Assembly: GCA_017504485.1 (NCBI GenBank)
Contig: JAFVRC010000044.1
Span: 1 to 64,000 of the forward strand
Reading direction: 5' to 3'
DNA: 64,000 nucleotides
Source: Alistipes sp.
GTDB lineage: Bacteria > Bacteroidota > Bacteroidia > Bacteroidales > Rikenellaceae
The notes under the pieces are model-generated. The model had not been told where the DNA came from. It saw nothing but the letters and a program-made list of their open reading frames with translations, and ran no database searches. This document shows positions 51,458 through 63,174 of the stretch, in pieces (position 1 is the first letter of the stretch; every line of letters begins with the position of its first letter). The translations under genes and the position numbers were made by a program.

Positions 51458-51484
51458 TATTTTTGTAAGTTATTATATAACTTA
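51458..51484 (+). promoter_or_regulatory. -7 element and adjoining palindrome before tamB
   Basis: TATTTTTG (51458-51465) matches the -7 consensus. It is followed at once by TAAGTTAT-TAT-ATAACTTA (51466-51484), a perfect 8-bp inverted repeat over the expected transcription start. The palindrome also lies upstream of tsaD on the other strand. Confidence 0.45.
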
Positions 51485-51508
51485 TAGCGTGGTCGCATAG
51501 CTAAAACC

Positions 51509-54500
51509 GTGGGCAAAGTTACTAAAATATTGTTAAAGATGTTGTCGGCAACCCTTTTATTGCTGATAATTTTGCCTATGCTTGTCTCCGTGGTGCTCTC
51601 GCTGCCGTCGGTGCAAAATGCCGTTGTGCATCGCGCCTCGGAGTGGGCTACGAAGCGACTTGGCGCCCGCGTGTCAATAGACCATATTACAATAGGGCTG
51701 CCGGCGCGTGTCAAGGCCTGCGGCTTCTATGTTGAGGATTATGATGGCGATACACTGATATATGCCAAGCATGTTACGGCGCATTTGGCGCTCGATGGTT
51801 TCGAGAGCGGACTTACGCTCGCCTATGGTAAGGTGGAGCATGGGGCGTTCTTCCTGCGCGAGACCGAGCGCGGCCCTATGAATGTCAAGGAGGTGGTCGA
51901 TTCGTTGCGCGGCAATCGACAGGGCAAGGGACGTTTTGTGCTTGCGGTGCGCAGGCTCGAAGCCTCCGACTTGGAGTTCCGCCTTAAGCGTCTTAAGCCG
52001 CGCCGCCCGAAGTACGGTGTCGATTATGCCGATATGCAGATACGCAACATTACGGGCACTATCCGCGACTTCGGTGTGGCGGCAGGTGCCGTGTTTGGCG
52101 ATATCGAGCAGCTCTCGCTTACCGAGCGGTCGGGTGCCGAAATCAGGGAGATGAAGGGTTCGTTTATGGTCGATAAGGGCTATATAAGCCTCGCCGAGAC
52201 GACGATTCGCACGGCACGTTCCGAGTTGCATACGCCGCTCTTCTCGCTCTCGGGTGATGGATGGAGCTCCTACAAGGACTTTATACGCAACGTAACTATC
52301 GACGGTTCGTTTGACAACTCGTATGTGTCGTCCGACGATGTGGGATTCTTTGCCCCTGCTCTGCTTGACTGGCATACGGCGCTCAAGGATGTTGCGGTGG
52401 CGATGCACGGTACGGTAGCTTCGTTTGATGCCTCGATAGACCACGCGCGTTTGGAGGATGGCGGTCTGCTCGCCGCCTCGGCGCACGTTGAGGGGCTTAC
52501 GGATGTCGCTAATACGCATTTCGATATCGAGGTGTCGAGGGCCGAGGCTTCGACCTACGAGTTTATGCGCTTGCTGCACAATATAGCACATCTGTCGGTG
52601 CCCGAAAAGGCGGCCGAGCCACTCTTGCGTACTTCGCGCCTGATGGTCGATGGCTCGTTTGTAGGGCGTATCTCGAAGTTTGATGCCACGGCTGCCGTGT
52701 CGGTTGCTTCGGGTGGCAAACTCTCGTTGTCGTGCCATCGTGACAAGGGGCAGATAACCGCGATGCTTGATAGCCGTAAACTTGCGTTGGGTAGGCTGCT
52801 GGATTCTCCGCAGCTCGGCGATGCTACGTTTACAGCCTCGGCCGAGGGCAACTTTGCAGAGAGCGTAATGCTCAATGTCGAGGCTGCGGTGGAGGACGTG
52901 GAGTTCAAGAAATATAACTATAAAAATATCGCGCTGACGGCCGCCGTGCAGGATAAGGCGGTGCATGCCGTGGTGGGTGTTAGAGATGAGGCCCTCGATC
53001 TCGATGCGGAGGTCGTTGCTTCGCTCGAGAAGGGGGATATGCGAGGCTACGATGCAGCGATGGAGTTGCGGCATGCCGACCTCGTGGCGATGAACATAAA
53101 CCGCCGCGATTCACTCTCTCTACTCTCGGCCAATGTGGGTCTCTCGGCGCGTGGCGAGACGCTCAATACGCTGAATGGCGAGTTGAGTGTAGCCAATGCG
53201 CTCTACCGCTACGATAGGGGCGATGTGGAGTCGGAGTTGTTGCGCCTGCAAGTGGAGAGCAACGAGGATATGCACACGTTGGCACTCGAGTCGGACTTTG
53301 CCGATGTGCATTTTGAGAGCCAAAGCCCTTACGACGAGGTGGTCTATTACCTGAAAAATCTCGTATCGCAGTACATGCCGCTGCTCTATGATGCCGATAA
53401 GCGCAACTCTATCAAGCAACACGTTGTGGGGCTGGGCGACGATGTGGCGGTGCTGTCGATTACGACCAAGAAGGTAGATCCGCTGCTCAACTGTTTTGTG
53501 CGCGACTTGGAGGTGGCTCCGGGTTCGTTTGTGCAACTGTTTGTCAATCCGAAGGGCAACCGTTTCTCGCTTGCCGCCTCGTCGGACTATGTGACCAACA
53601 ATCGCTATCTCGCAACCGACATAGATGTCAAGGCGTCGAATATCGGTGACTCGCTCTCGGTTGCTCTCGGCACGAAGGATTTCTATGCCGGAGGTATTCA
53701 TCTCTCGACGCTCAATGTTGATGGAGGAGTGGCCGACAATCGAGTGTCGCTTTCGGCCGGGTTTGCGGATTCGGTGCGTCGTCTCGATGGTCGTGTTTCG
53801 GCCTCGGCTCTCTACTCGCGGCCAAATGGTAAGTCGCATATCGCAGTGAATGTGGCTCCGTCCTATGTCATGCGTCATGACCGCCGCTGGGATATCACCT
53901 CGGATGGTGTAGATATCGACTCGACACGCATCGCTATCCGTCGCTTCCGCGTTGCGAGTGACGAGCAGGAGCTATACCTCGATGGTGTCGCCTCGGCAAG
54001 TCCCTCGGATTCGCTCTCATTGCGCCTTACGCGATTCTCACTCACGCCTATCGCACAGTTTGTCTCGCGCCTCGGCTATAATATCGATGGCGCGATGAGT
54101 GGTTATGCGCGTATCAAGAGCGCTATGCGCGATATGCAGATAGATGCAGCCATAGCCCTCGATAGCCTCAATGTTAATACAATATCCGTTCCCGACCTTA
54201 TGCTCAACTCGAAGTGGGACTTCGGCGCTTCGCGTGCGAAGCTCGATATATCGACCATCGACAAGCGAGATACGGTTATCCGTGGTTACTTCTCGCCGTC
54301 ACAAATGCGCTACTATGCCAGCATGCGTACACCGGGAGTGAAGATGTCGCTGCTCGACCCGCTGCTCAAGGGGGTAGTGTCGAAGACCGAGGGTGAGGCC
54401 GATGTGGATCTCACGCTTAGCGGTCAGCGTCGCGATGCAGAGTTGCACGGAGTGATCGAGGTAGCGAATCTCAAAACCAAGGTCGATTTCACGAATTGTA

Positions 54501-56035
54501 CATATAGCGCACCACACGCTACGGTGCAGGTCGATAATAATCACTTCCGTGTCAAGGAGGCCCCAATCTACGATGTGAATGGTCGCCGCGGTGCCCTCTC
54601 GATGGATCTTTCGCTCGACCACCTCTCGAATATCGAGTACAACTTCCGCATAGCGGCCGACACGATGCAGGTGCTCAACACTACGTCGCGCGACAACAGC
54701 CTCTTCTACGGCGATGTCAATGCCTCGGGAACGATTGTCGTGCGTGGCAACAAGGCGGGTGTGGCGATGGATATCGTGGCCCGTACGGAAGATGGTTCGC
54801 ACTTCTTTATGCCGTTGTCTGATAAGTCGGATATCTCGTCGGCCGATTTTGTGAAATTTGTCAAGCCGGAGAGTGTCGATACGACCAACTACCTTGTACG
54901 CAAGAAGATGCTCTTCGAGAACCGTCGTAATCGTCGCTCCTCGTCGGCCGGTACAATGGATATATCGATGGCGCTCGACGTGAGGCCTAATGCCGAGGTG
55001 CAGTTGGTTATCGACCCTACGGTGGGAGATATCATCAAGGGCAGGGGCGAGGGACTGCTCAACCTGCGAATAAACCCGAAGTCCAACATCTTCGAGATGT
55101 ATGGCGACTACACCATATCGGAGGGTAGCTATCTCTTCACGCTGCAGAACATCATCAATAAGTGGTTTGTCATCGAGCCGGGCTCGACAATTCAGTGGAC
55201 GGGCGAGCCGCTCGATGCACTGCTCAATATCGACGCGGTCTATAAGCTAAAAACGTCGCTGCAGCCGCTCTTGGAGGGCTCGGTGTCGCAGAACAGCATC
55301 TCGTCGCGTGCCGTGCCTGTCGAGTGTGTTATCCACCTGACGGATCGTCTCTCGCAGCCGAATGTAACCTTCGATGTTGTGGTGCCGAGTGCCGATGCCG
55401 AGGTGCAGAGTATCGTCGCCTCGACGCTCGCAACCGAGGAGAGCAAGTCGCGACAGTTCCTCTATCTGCTTGTAGCCAACTCGTTCATCTCGGAGTCCAC
55501 AAATGCCACGTCGGCCAATATCGCCACGTCGGCTGCTGCCACGACGGGCCTCGAGGTGCTGTCGAATCAGTTGAGCAACTGGCTCTCGACCGACGACTAT
55601 AACATCGTGCTGCGCTATCGCCCTCGTACCGAGCAGATGAGCGACGAGGTCGATTTCGGCTTCTCGAAGGGGTTGGTGGACAATCGCCTGCTTATTGAGG
55701 TCGAGGGTAACTACATAGTCGATAAGACGCAGGTTGTAAATGCCAAGTCGAACTTTGCGGGCGAGGCGTATGTCACGTGGCTTATTGACCGTGCAGGCAC
55801 GCTGCGCTTGCGCGGCTTCACGCATACGATAGACCGCTTCGATGAGAACCAAGGTTTGCAGGAGACGGGTGTGGGAATATACTACAAGGAGGACTACGAC
55901 AATGCCCGCGATTTTCGCGAGCGCGTGAAGGCCCGCTTCCGTCGCCGCAAGCAGAAGAAACAGATCGAGAAGCAGGAACGCCGCGAAGAACGCGATCAGC
56001 AGCATACTACCGAACAGAAAGATAACGATAAATAA
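51509..56035 (+). CDS. tamB: TamB/DUF490-family envelope transport protein
   Basis: 1508 residues starting with GTG (the next ATG, 30 nt in, would cut into the signal anchor). An N-terminal transmembrane anchor (about 8-32) is followed by an AsmA-like start and a very long run of amphipathic beta strands. The C-terminal DUF490 domain occupies about residues 1080-1480 (IDPTVGDIIKGRGEGLLNLR, YTISEGSYLFTLQNIINKWF, VECVIHLTDRLSQPNVTFDV). The end is Lys/Arg/Glu-rich. TamB-like proteins bridge inner and outer membrane and help lipid transport or outer-membrane protein insertion. The gene pair tsaD/tamB in divergent order is usual in Bacteroidetes. Confidence 0.92.
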   Translation: MGKVTKILLKMLSATLLLLIILPMLVSVVLSLPSVQNAVVHRASEWATKRLGARVSIDHITIGLPARVKACGFYVEDYDGDTLIYAKHVTAHLALDGFESGLTLAYGKVEHGAFFLRETERGPMNVKEVVDSLRGNRQGKGRFVLAVRRLEASDLEFRLKRLKPRRPKYGVDYADMQIRNITGTIRDFGVAAGAVFGDIEQLSLTERSGAEIREMKGSFMVDKGYISLAETTIRTARSELHTPLFSLSGDGWSSYKDFIRNVTIDGSFDNSYVSSDDVGFFAPALLDWHTALKDVAVAMHGTVASFDASIDHARLEDGGLLAASAHVEGLTDVANTHFDIEVSRAEASTYEFMRLLHNIAHLSVPEKAAEPLLRTSRLMVDGSFVGRISKFDATAAVSVASGGKLSLSCHRDKGQITAMLDSRKLALGRLLDSPQLGDATFTASAEGNFAESVMLNVEAAVEDVEFKKYNYKNIALTAAVQDKAVHAVVGVRDEALDLDAEVVASLEKGDMRGYDAAMELRHADLVAMNINRRDSLSLLSANVGLSARGETLNTLNGELSVANALYRYDRGDVESELLRLQVESNEDMHTLALESDFADVHFESQSPYDEVVYYLKNLVSQYMPLLYDADKRNSIKQHVVGLGDDVAVLSITTKKVDPLLNCFVRDLEVAPGSFVQLFVNPKGNRFSLAASSDYVTNNRYLATDIDVKASNIGDSLSVALGTKDFYAGGIHLSTLNVDGGVADNRVSLSAGFADSVRRLDGRVSASALYSRPNGKSHIAVNVAPSYVMRHDRRWDITSDGVDIDSTRIAIRRFRVASDEQELYLDGVASASPSDSLSLRLTRFSLTPIAQFVSRLGYNIDGAMSGYARIKSAMRDMQIDAAIALDSLNVNTISVPDLMLNSKWDFGASRAKLDISTIDKRDTVIRGYFSPSQMRYYASMRTPGVKMSLLDPLLKGVVSKTEGEADVDLTLSGQRRDAELHGVIEVANLKTKVDFTNCTYSAPHATVQVDNNHFRVKEAPIYDVNGRRGALSMDLSLDHLSNIEYNFRIAADTMQVLNTTSRDNSLFYGDVNASGTIVVRGNKAGVAMDIVARTEDGSHFFMPLSDKSDISSADFVKFVKPESVDTTNYLVRKKMLFENRRNRRSSSAGTMDISMALDVRPNAEVQLVIDPTVGDIIKGRGEGLLNLRINPKSNIFEMYGDYTISEGSYLFTLQNIINKWFVIEPGSTIQWTGEPLDALLNIDAVYKLKTSLQPLLEGSVSQNSISSRAVPVECVIHLTDRLSQPNVTFDVVVPSADAEVQSIVASTLATEESKSRQFLYLLVANSFISESTNATSANIATSAAATTGLEVLSNQLSNWLSTDDYNIVLRYRPRTEQMSDEVDFGFSKGLVDNRLLIEVEGNYIVDKTQVVNAKSNFAGEAYVTWLIDRAGTLRLRGFTHTIDRFDENQGLQETGVGIYYKEDYDNARDFRERVKARFRRRKQKKQIEKQERREERDQQHTTEQKDNDK

Positions 56036-56058
56036 CAAACTCAAACACACAAACAGTT

Positions 56059-56751
56059 ATGCTTAAAATTCTTCAAGCCACCCAAGAGGCGGCACAACCG
56101 GCGGTCGAGGCCGCAACTGCAACACAGATGTCCCTGTGGCAACTCTTCAATGCCGGAGGATGGTTGATGTGGGTACTGCTCCTGCTGGGCGGTGTCACGA
56201 TTTTTATCTTCGTTGAGCGTTTCGTGGCCATTCGCCACGCCTCGCGTCTCAACATGAACTTTATGAATCGCATCCGCGACTATATCCTCGACGGCAAGGT
56301 GCGTGAGGCTATCGGCCTCTGCCGCACGGAGAATACGCCTATCGCGCGTATGGTTGAGAAGGGTATTGAGCGCTTGGGCCGTCCGATGAGCGATGTGCAG
56401 TCGGCTATCGAGAATGTCGCGAACCTCGAGGTGTCGAAGCTCGAGAATGGCCTGCCGTTCCTCGCTACGATTGCCGGTGGTGCGCCGATGATTGGTTTCC
56501 TCGGCACGGTGCTCGGTATGGTGCAGACATTTATGGATATGTCGGCTGCCGGAGGTACGGTGGATATGGCCCTGCTCTCGGGTGGTATGTATGTCGCGAT
56601 GGTTACGACGGTGGGTGGCCTTATCGTCGGTATTCCGGCCTACTTTGGCTACAACTATCTGGTGGCGGCTATCGAGAAGCTCGTATTCCGCATGGAGGCC
56701 AACTCTATCGCCTTTATGGATATTCTGAATCAACCGGTACAAAAACAGTAG
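56059..56751 (+). CDS. exbB: MotA/TolQ/ExbB proton channel protein
   Basis: 230 residues. A hydrophobic helix at about 33-55 precedes a cytoplasmic domain, and a pair of helices at about 135-205 carries the family signature (LATIAGGAPMIGFLGTVLGM, then SGGMYVAMVTTVGGLIVGIP). With ExbD it uses the proton gradient to drive TonB. Seven nt before exbD. Confidence 0.95.
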   Translation: MLKILQATQEAAQPAVEAATATQMSLWQLFNAGGWLMWVLLLLGGVTIFIFVERFVAIRHASRLNMNFMNRIRDYILDGKVREAIGLCRTENTPIARMVEKGIERLGRPMSDVQSAIENVANLEVSKLENGLPFLATIAGGAPMIGFLGTVLGMVQTFMDMSAAGGTVDMALLSGGMYVAMVTTVGGLIVGIPAYFGYNYLVAAIEKLVFRMEANSIAFMDILNQPVQKQ

Positions 56752-56757
56752 TGCGCT

Positions 56758-57162
56758 ATGGCTATCAAACGTGGATCGAAAGTCGATAAGAACTTCTCGT
56801 CGTCAGCTATGACCGACTTGATGTTCCTGTTGCTGATATTTATGCTTATCGCCACGACGCTCATCAACCCCAATGCCCTGAAACTGATGTTGCCGAAGAG
56901 TTCAAATCAGTTGAAGGATAAGGCCGTGACGACGGTCTCTATCGAGCACAAGAAGGGGGCTTACAACTACTATGTCGAGCTCGAAAAGGTCGATGGCATA
57001 GCGGGCGTAGCAACCGCCTTGAAGGCCCGATTGGCCGGGCAGGAGTCGCCTACCGTGTCGCTCCATTGCGACAAGACGGTGGCCGTCGATGAGGTGGTCA
57101 AGGTGATGAACGTCGCACGCGACAATAACTACAAACTCATACTCGCCACCGAGGCGCAGTAG
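56758..57162 (+). CDS. exbD: ExbD/TolR biopolymer transport protein
   Basis: 134 residues. One N-terminal transmembrane helix has the essential Asp in the family position (SAMTDLMFLLLIFMLIATTL), and a periplasmic domain follows (TVSLHCDKTVAVDEVVKVMN). Partner of ExbB. Confidence 0.93.
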   Translation: MAIKRGSKVDKNFSSSAMTDLMFLLLIFMLIATTLINPNALKLMLPKSSNQLKDKAVTTVSIEHKKGAYNYYVELEKVDGIAGVATALKARLAGQESPTVSLHCDKTVAVDEVVKVMNVARDNNYKLILATEAQ

Positions 57163-57174
57163 AACGACTATACT

Positions 57175-57843
57175 ATGAGTCCTAAACATTATGCATACCT
57201 CTTCTCCGCGATATATGTGGTGACGCTTGCGGGTGCATTATGCTTTGCCGAGGTGTCGGTGAGGCCGAAGGAGCTACAGCAGAGCGATGTCATATATGTT
57301 GAGATGGTGAAGCCCGAGCCACCGCCACCGCCCAAGCCGCAGCCGAAGGTCAAGGAGGCCCCTCGCCATGAGCGGCCATCTGCGAAGGTCGATAATTCGC
57401 GGCAGGTGAGCGGCCAGGATCAGCAGACACGCACGGTCAATCCGCAAGCCCTCTACAAGCAACCGAAGGGCGGTGCCGATAAGCCGCGCAATGCCGGCAA
57501 TCCGTATGCCAAGCAGGACACCGTAGAGATGGCGTCGGGTACGGGTGGTGGTTTGAACCCTATCGGCAACGATGCTCTTGACGAGGGACTGCAGGGGCGT
57601 GGCCTTGTGGGTGCGCTGCCTACGCCTGACTATCCGGGTAATCGCAGCGGTAAGGTGGTTGTTCGTGTCGTTGTGAATAACCGAGGCGAGGTGACCAGTG
57701 CGACTTACGAGCAGAGGGGCTCGACAACTACGGATAGAGCGTTGATTAATGCCGCTATTGCCGCGGCGAAGAGGGCTCGCTTTACGGAGAGCAGAGTCCA
57801 CGATCAAGGCGGAAGAATAACCTATATATTTAAGATGAAGTGA
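57175..57843 (+). CDS. tonB: TonB-family energy transducer
   Basis: 222 residues. An N-terminal transmembrane helix (about 7-27) is followed by a Pro/Lys-rich periplasm-spanning stretch (PEPPPPPKPQPKVKEAPRHE) and a TonB C-terminal domain (GKVVVRVVVNNRGEVTSATY, then AAIAAAKRARFTES). It transmits energy from ExbBD to outer-membrane receptors. Its stop codon overlaps the ATG of the DUF1573 gene by one base. Confidence 0.92.
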   Translation: MSPKHYAYLFSAIYVVTLAGALCFAEVSVRPKELQQSDVIYVEMVKPEPPPPPKPQPKVKEAPRHERPSAKVDNSRQVSGQDQQTRTVNPQALYKQPKGGADKPRNAGNPYAKQDTVEMASGTGGGLNPIGNDALDEGLQGRGLVGALPTPDYPGNRSGKVVVRVVVNNRGEVTSATYEQRGSTTTDRALINAAIAAAKRARFTESRVHDQGGRITYIFKMK

Positions 57844-58244
57844 TGAAGAGGACGACTATTTTGACGCTTGTCGCACTGCTGCTCCTCTCGATAGCGATGC
57901 CCACAGTCGCCCGAGAGCGCAAGGAGCGCGGCGCACGTCTGCAGTTCAGCTGTGCGAATCACGACTTTGGCACCGTGTCGCGCCGAGGCAATGATCTTGT
58001 GTGCGAGTTCGAGTTTGAGAATAGTGGCGACGAGCCGCTCGTGGTGTTGAGTGTCACCACCTCCTGCTCGTGCCTCAAGGCCGAGTGCTCGCGCAAACCT
58101 GTATCGCCCGGGGAACGGGGCGTAGTGCGCATAATGCTCGAGGCGAATAAAGTCGAGCGTGGAGTCTTTCATCGCGTGATACAGGTGCGCTCGAACTCCA
58201 TCGAGGGGGATAATATCCTCACGGTGCAGGGGCGTGCCGAGTAG
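57843..58244 (+). CDS. DUF1573 exported protein
   Basis: 133 residues from the ATG at 57843, which shares its A with the tonB stop (TGATG). A signal peptide (about 1-22) precedes an immunoglobulin-like DUF1573 domain (FDFG-type start read here as HDFGTVSRRGNDLVCEFEF, then TTSCSCLKAECSRKPVSPGE). The Cys-rich TSCSC turn is typical. Function unknown; frequent in Bacteroidetes envelopes. Translationally coupled to TonB, which hints at a shared envelope role. Confidence 0.85.
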   Translation: MKRTTILTLVALLLLSIAMPTVARERKERGARLQFSCANHDFGTVSRRGNDLVCEFEFENSGDEPLVVLSVTTSCSCLKAECSRKPVSPGERGVVRIMLEANKVERGVFHRVIQVRSNSIEGDNILTVQGRAE

Positions 58245-58259
58245 TATTGTACGAACTAA

Positions 58260-61430
<3,171 letters not shown>

Positions 61431-61458
61431 AAGACTATGAGACTCAGAAACTTAATTC

Positions 61459-63072
61459 TTGCAGTTGCGCTTTACTGCGCTCTTCGCACTGCCTACTTTT
61501 GCAGCCAAGCGTACTATCACCGGCACGGTGACGTGTGATGGAAAGGGCGTGGCCGGAGTCGTGGTGTCGGATGGCTTCACTGTCGTCAAGACCAATGCCA
61601 AGGGCATATATTCGTTCTCGACCGACCTCTCGTTGCCGCAGGCGCAGTTCGTGCATATCTCTATCCCTTCGGGCTACGAGGTGGAGCGCAAGGGCAATCG
61701 CCCGCAGTTCTATGGTGTTATCAACCGCGAGGCTAAGGGTGTGCAGAAGTTCGACTTCCGCCTCAAGAAGGTAGATCAGACGACCTATACGATGCTCGCT
61801 ATTGCCGACTCGCATGTCTGTGATGGTGTGAATAGCGCAGGCCGCGCGGATGACCGCGAGCAGTACTGCAACGAGGTTGTGCCTATGCTCAACAAGTGCG
61901 CCGCAGCCCATAAGCATCCTGTCTATATGTGTGCTTTGGGCGATATGTCGCAGCCGCGACCTCGCCGTTTGGCGCGTGAGGGCCAGAAGGGCTATACGCT
62001 CAATAACTATATGGAGGATACGAAGGTAGATTTTCCTATTTTCAACGTCATCGGCAACCACGACCACAATGGCGCACCAAAGGGCACTATGTTCAATGAG
62101 GAGACCGTCTATCAGTCGCGCAAGGACTTCAACGACGACCTCGGCCCTGCCTACTACTCGTTCAACATCGGCCGCGAGCACTATGTCGTTATCGACAACA
62201 CCTTCGTCATCACGCGTGATGCAGGTCCGACCTCTGATCCAAAGGCTACCAAGGGCTATTGGATGCGTATGTGCGAATATCAGCACAAGTGGCTCGCTGC
62301 CGATATGGCCGCTGTTGATCCGCAGAAGGTCGATCGCGTAGTCATCCTTGCACACTGCGCTATCTTCGGCTATGACGGCAAGAAGCACCAGATGGACCTC
62401 GAGCGTCTGCTCAACAACTTCAAGGGCTACGAGGTACTTGCTCTCATCGGCCACCACCACGCCGACCACTCTATCCGTAAGATGTGGAACGGCAAGCCGC
62501 TCTACCAATTTATGCACACTTCGGCAGCCGGTACAACGTGGCACTCGCTGCTCAACTCCGAGGGTACGCCGGCCTCTGTTGTGGACTACACCTTCAAGGA
62601 TGGCAAATTCACCCGAACTTACTTCCCTTATGGCGAGTTCAAGGATGTTAAATACCGCGTATATGACAACCGTAACCACAAGTATCGCCACAAGATTAGC
62701 CCACGCACCGGCACCAAGAACTCCTATGCCGCCGAGCTTAGCGAGGCATCTCACAAAGATAAGGGTGCTATCCTCGTGAACATCTGGAACGCCTATACCT
62801 GCGAGTTTACCGAGAGCACCGGTGGCAAGGGTAAGGTAACCCAGAAGGGTTACGATCCATACTTCCGCGATTGGTATTGGGATACCCTCGATAAGAGCTT
62901 CAACGAAGAACTCCCTGTCGGCTACCGCCTCAAGCGTTCAGGTTGGCAGCGCCCTAAAAAGGGTTACCATATCTGGCAGTATGTTCCTGCCGACCAAAAG
63001 GCTGATGTTCGTGTCGTGGCCAAGGATGCGATGGGTAATGTAGTTGCGGAGTTTACTGCCAACGCAAAATAG
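61459..63072 (+). CDS. Calcineurin-like phosphoesterase (3 of 3), signal peptide frameshifted
   Basis: The open frame from a TTG at 61459 covers 537 residues. The N-domain (RTITGTVTCDGKGVAGVVVS) and the phosphoesterase core (ADSHV, LGDMS, GNHDHNG, ILAHCAI, GHHHADHS) match the other two family members, without the fimbrillin-like extension. The natural start is the ATG at 61437, which reads MRLRNLILAVAL and then leaves frame. Skipping one T of the TTT at 61471-61473 joins it to TALFALPTFAAKR and gives a perfect signal peptide. As written, either an unusual internal start is used, the protein is not exported, or the base is a sequence error. Confidence 0.8.
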   Translation: MQLRFTALFALPTFAAKRTITGTVTCDGKGVAGVVVSDGFTVVKTNAKGIYSFSTDLSLPQAQFVHISIPSGYEVERKGNRPQFYGVINREAKGVQKFDFRLKKVDQTTYTMLAIADSHVCDGVNSAGRADDREQYCNEVVPMLNKCAAAHKHPVYMCALGDMSQPRPRRLAREGQKGYTLNNYMEDTKVDFPIFNVIGNHDHNGAPKGTMFNEETVYQSRKDFNDDLGPAYYSFNIGREHYVVIDNTFVITRDAGPTSDPKATKGYWMRMCEYQHKWLAADMAAVDPQKVDRVVILAHCAIFGYDGKKHQMDLERLLNNFKGYEVLALIGHHHADHSIRKMWNGKPLYQFMHTSAAGTTWHSLLNSEGTPASVVDYTFKDGKFTRTYFPYGEFKDVKYRVYDNRNHKYRHKISPRTGTKNSYAAELSEASHKDKGAILVNIWNAYTCEFTESTGGKGKVTQKGYDPYFRDWYWDTLDKSFNEELPVGYRLKRSGWQRPKKGYHIWQYVPADQKADVRVVAKDAMGNVVAEFTANAK

Positions 63073-63110
63073 TTTTTTTGAGGCTGCGGCTGCGGCCGCC
63101 TCAAAAGACA
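63073..63110 (+). terminator. Terminator-like hairpin after the phosphoesterase gene
   Basis: TTGAGGCTGCGGC and GCGGCCGCCTCAA form a GC-rich stem (about 63078-63104) with an A-rich right flank and a T-rich left flank. As a terminator it reads better on the minus strand. Confidence 0.4.
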
Positions 63111-63174
63111 GATTTTCGCACGCGAGGGTGATAGCTTGCGTGCGAGCAACACAATAGATGAAGATTTACGAAAA

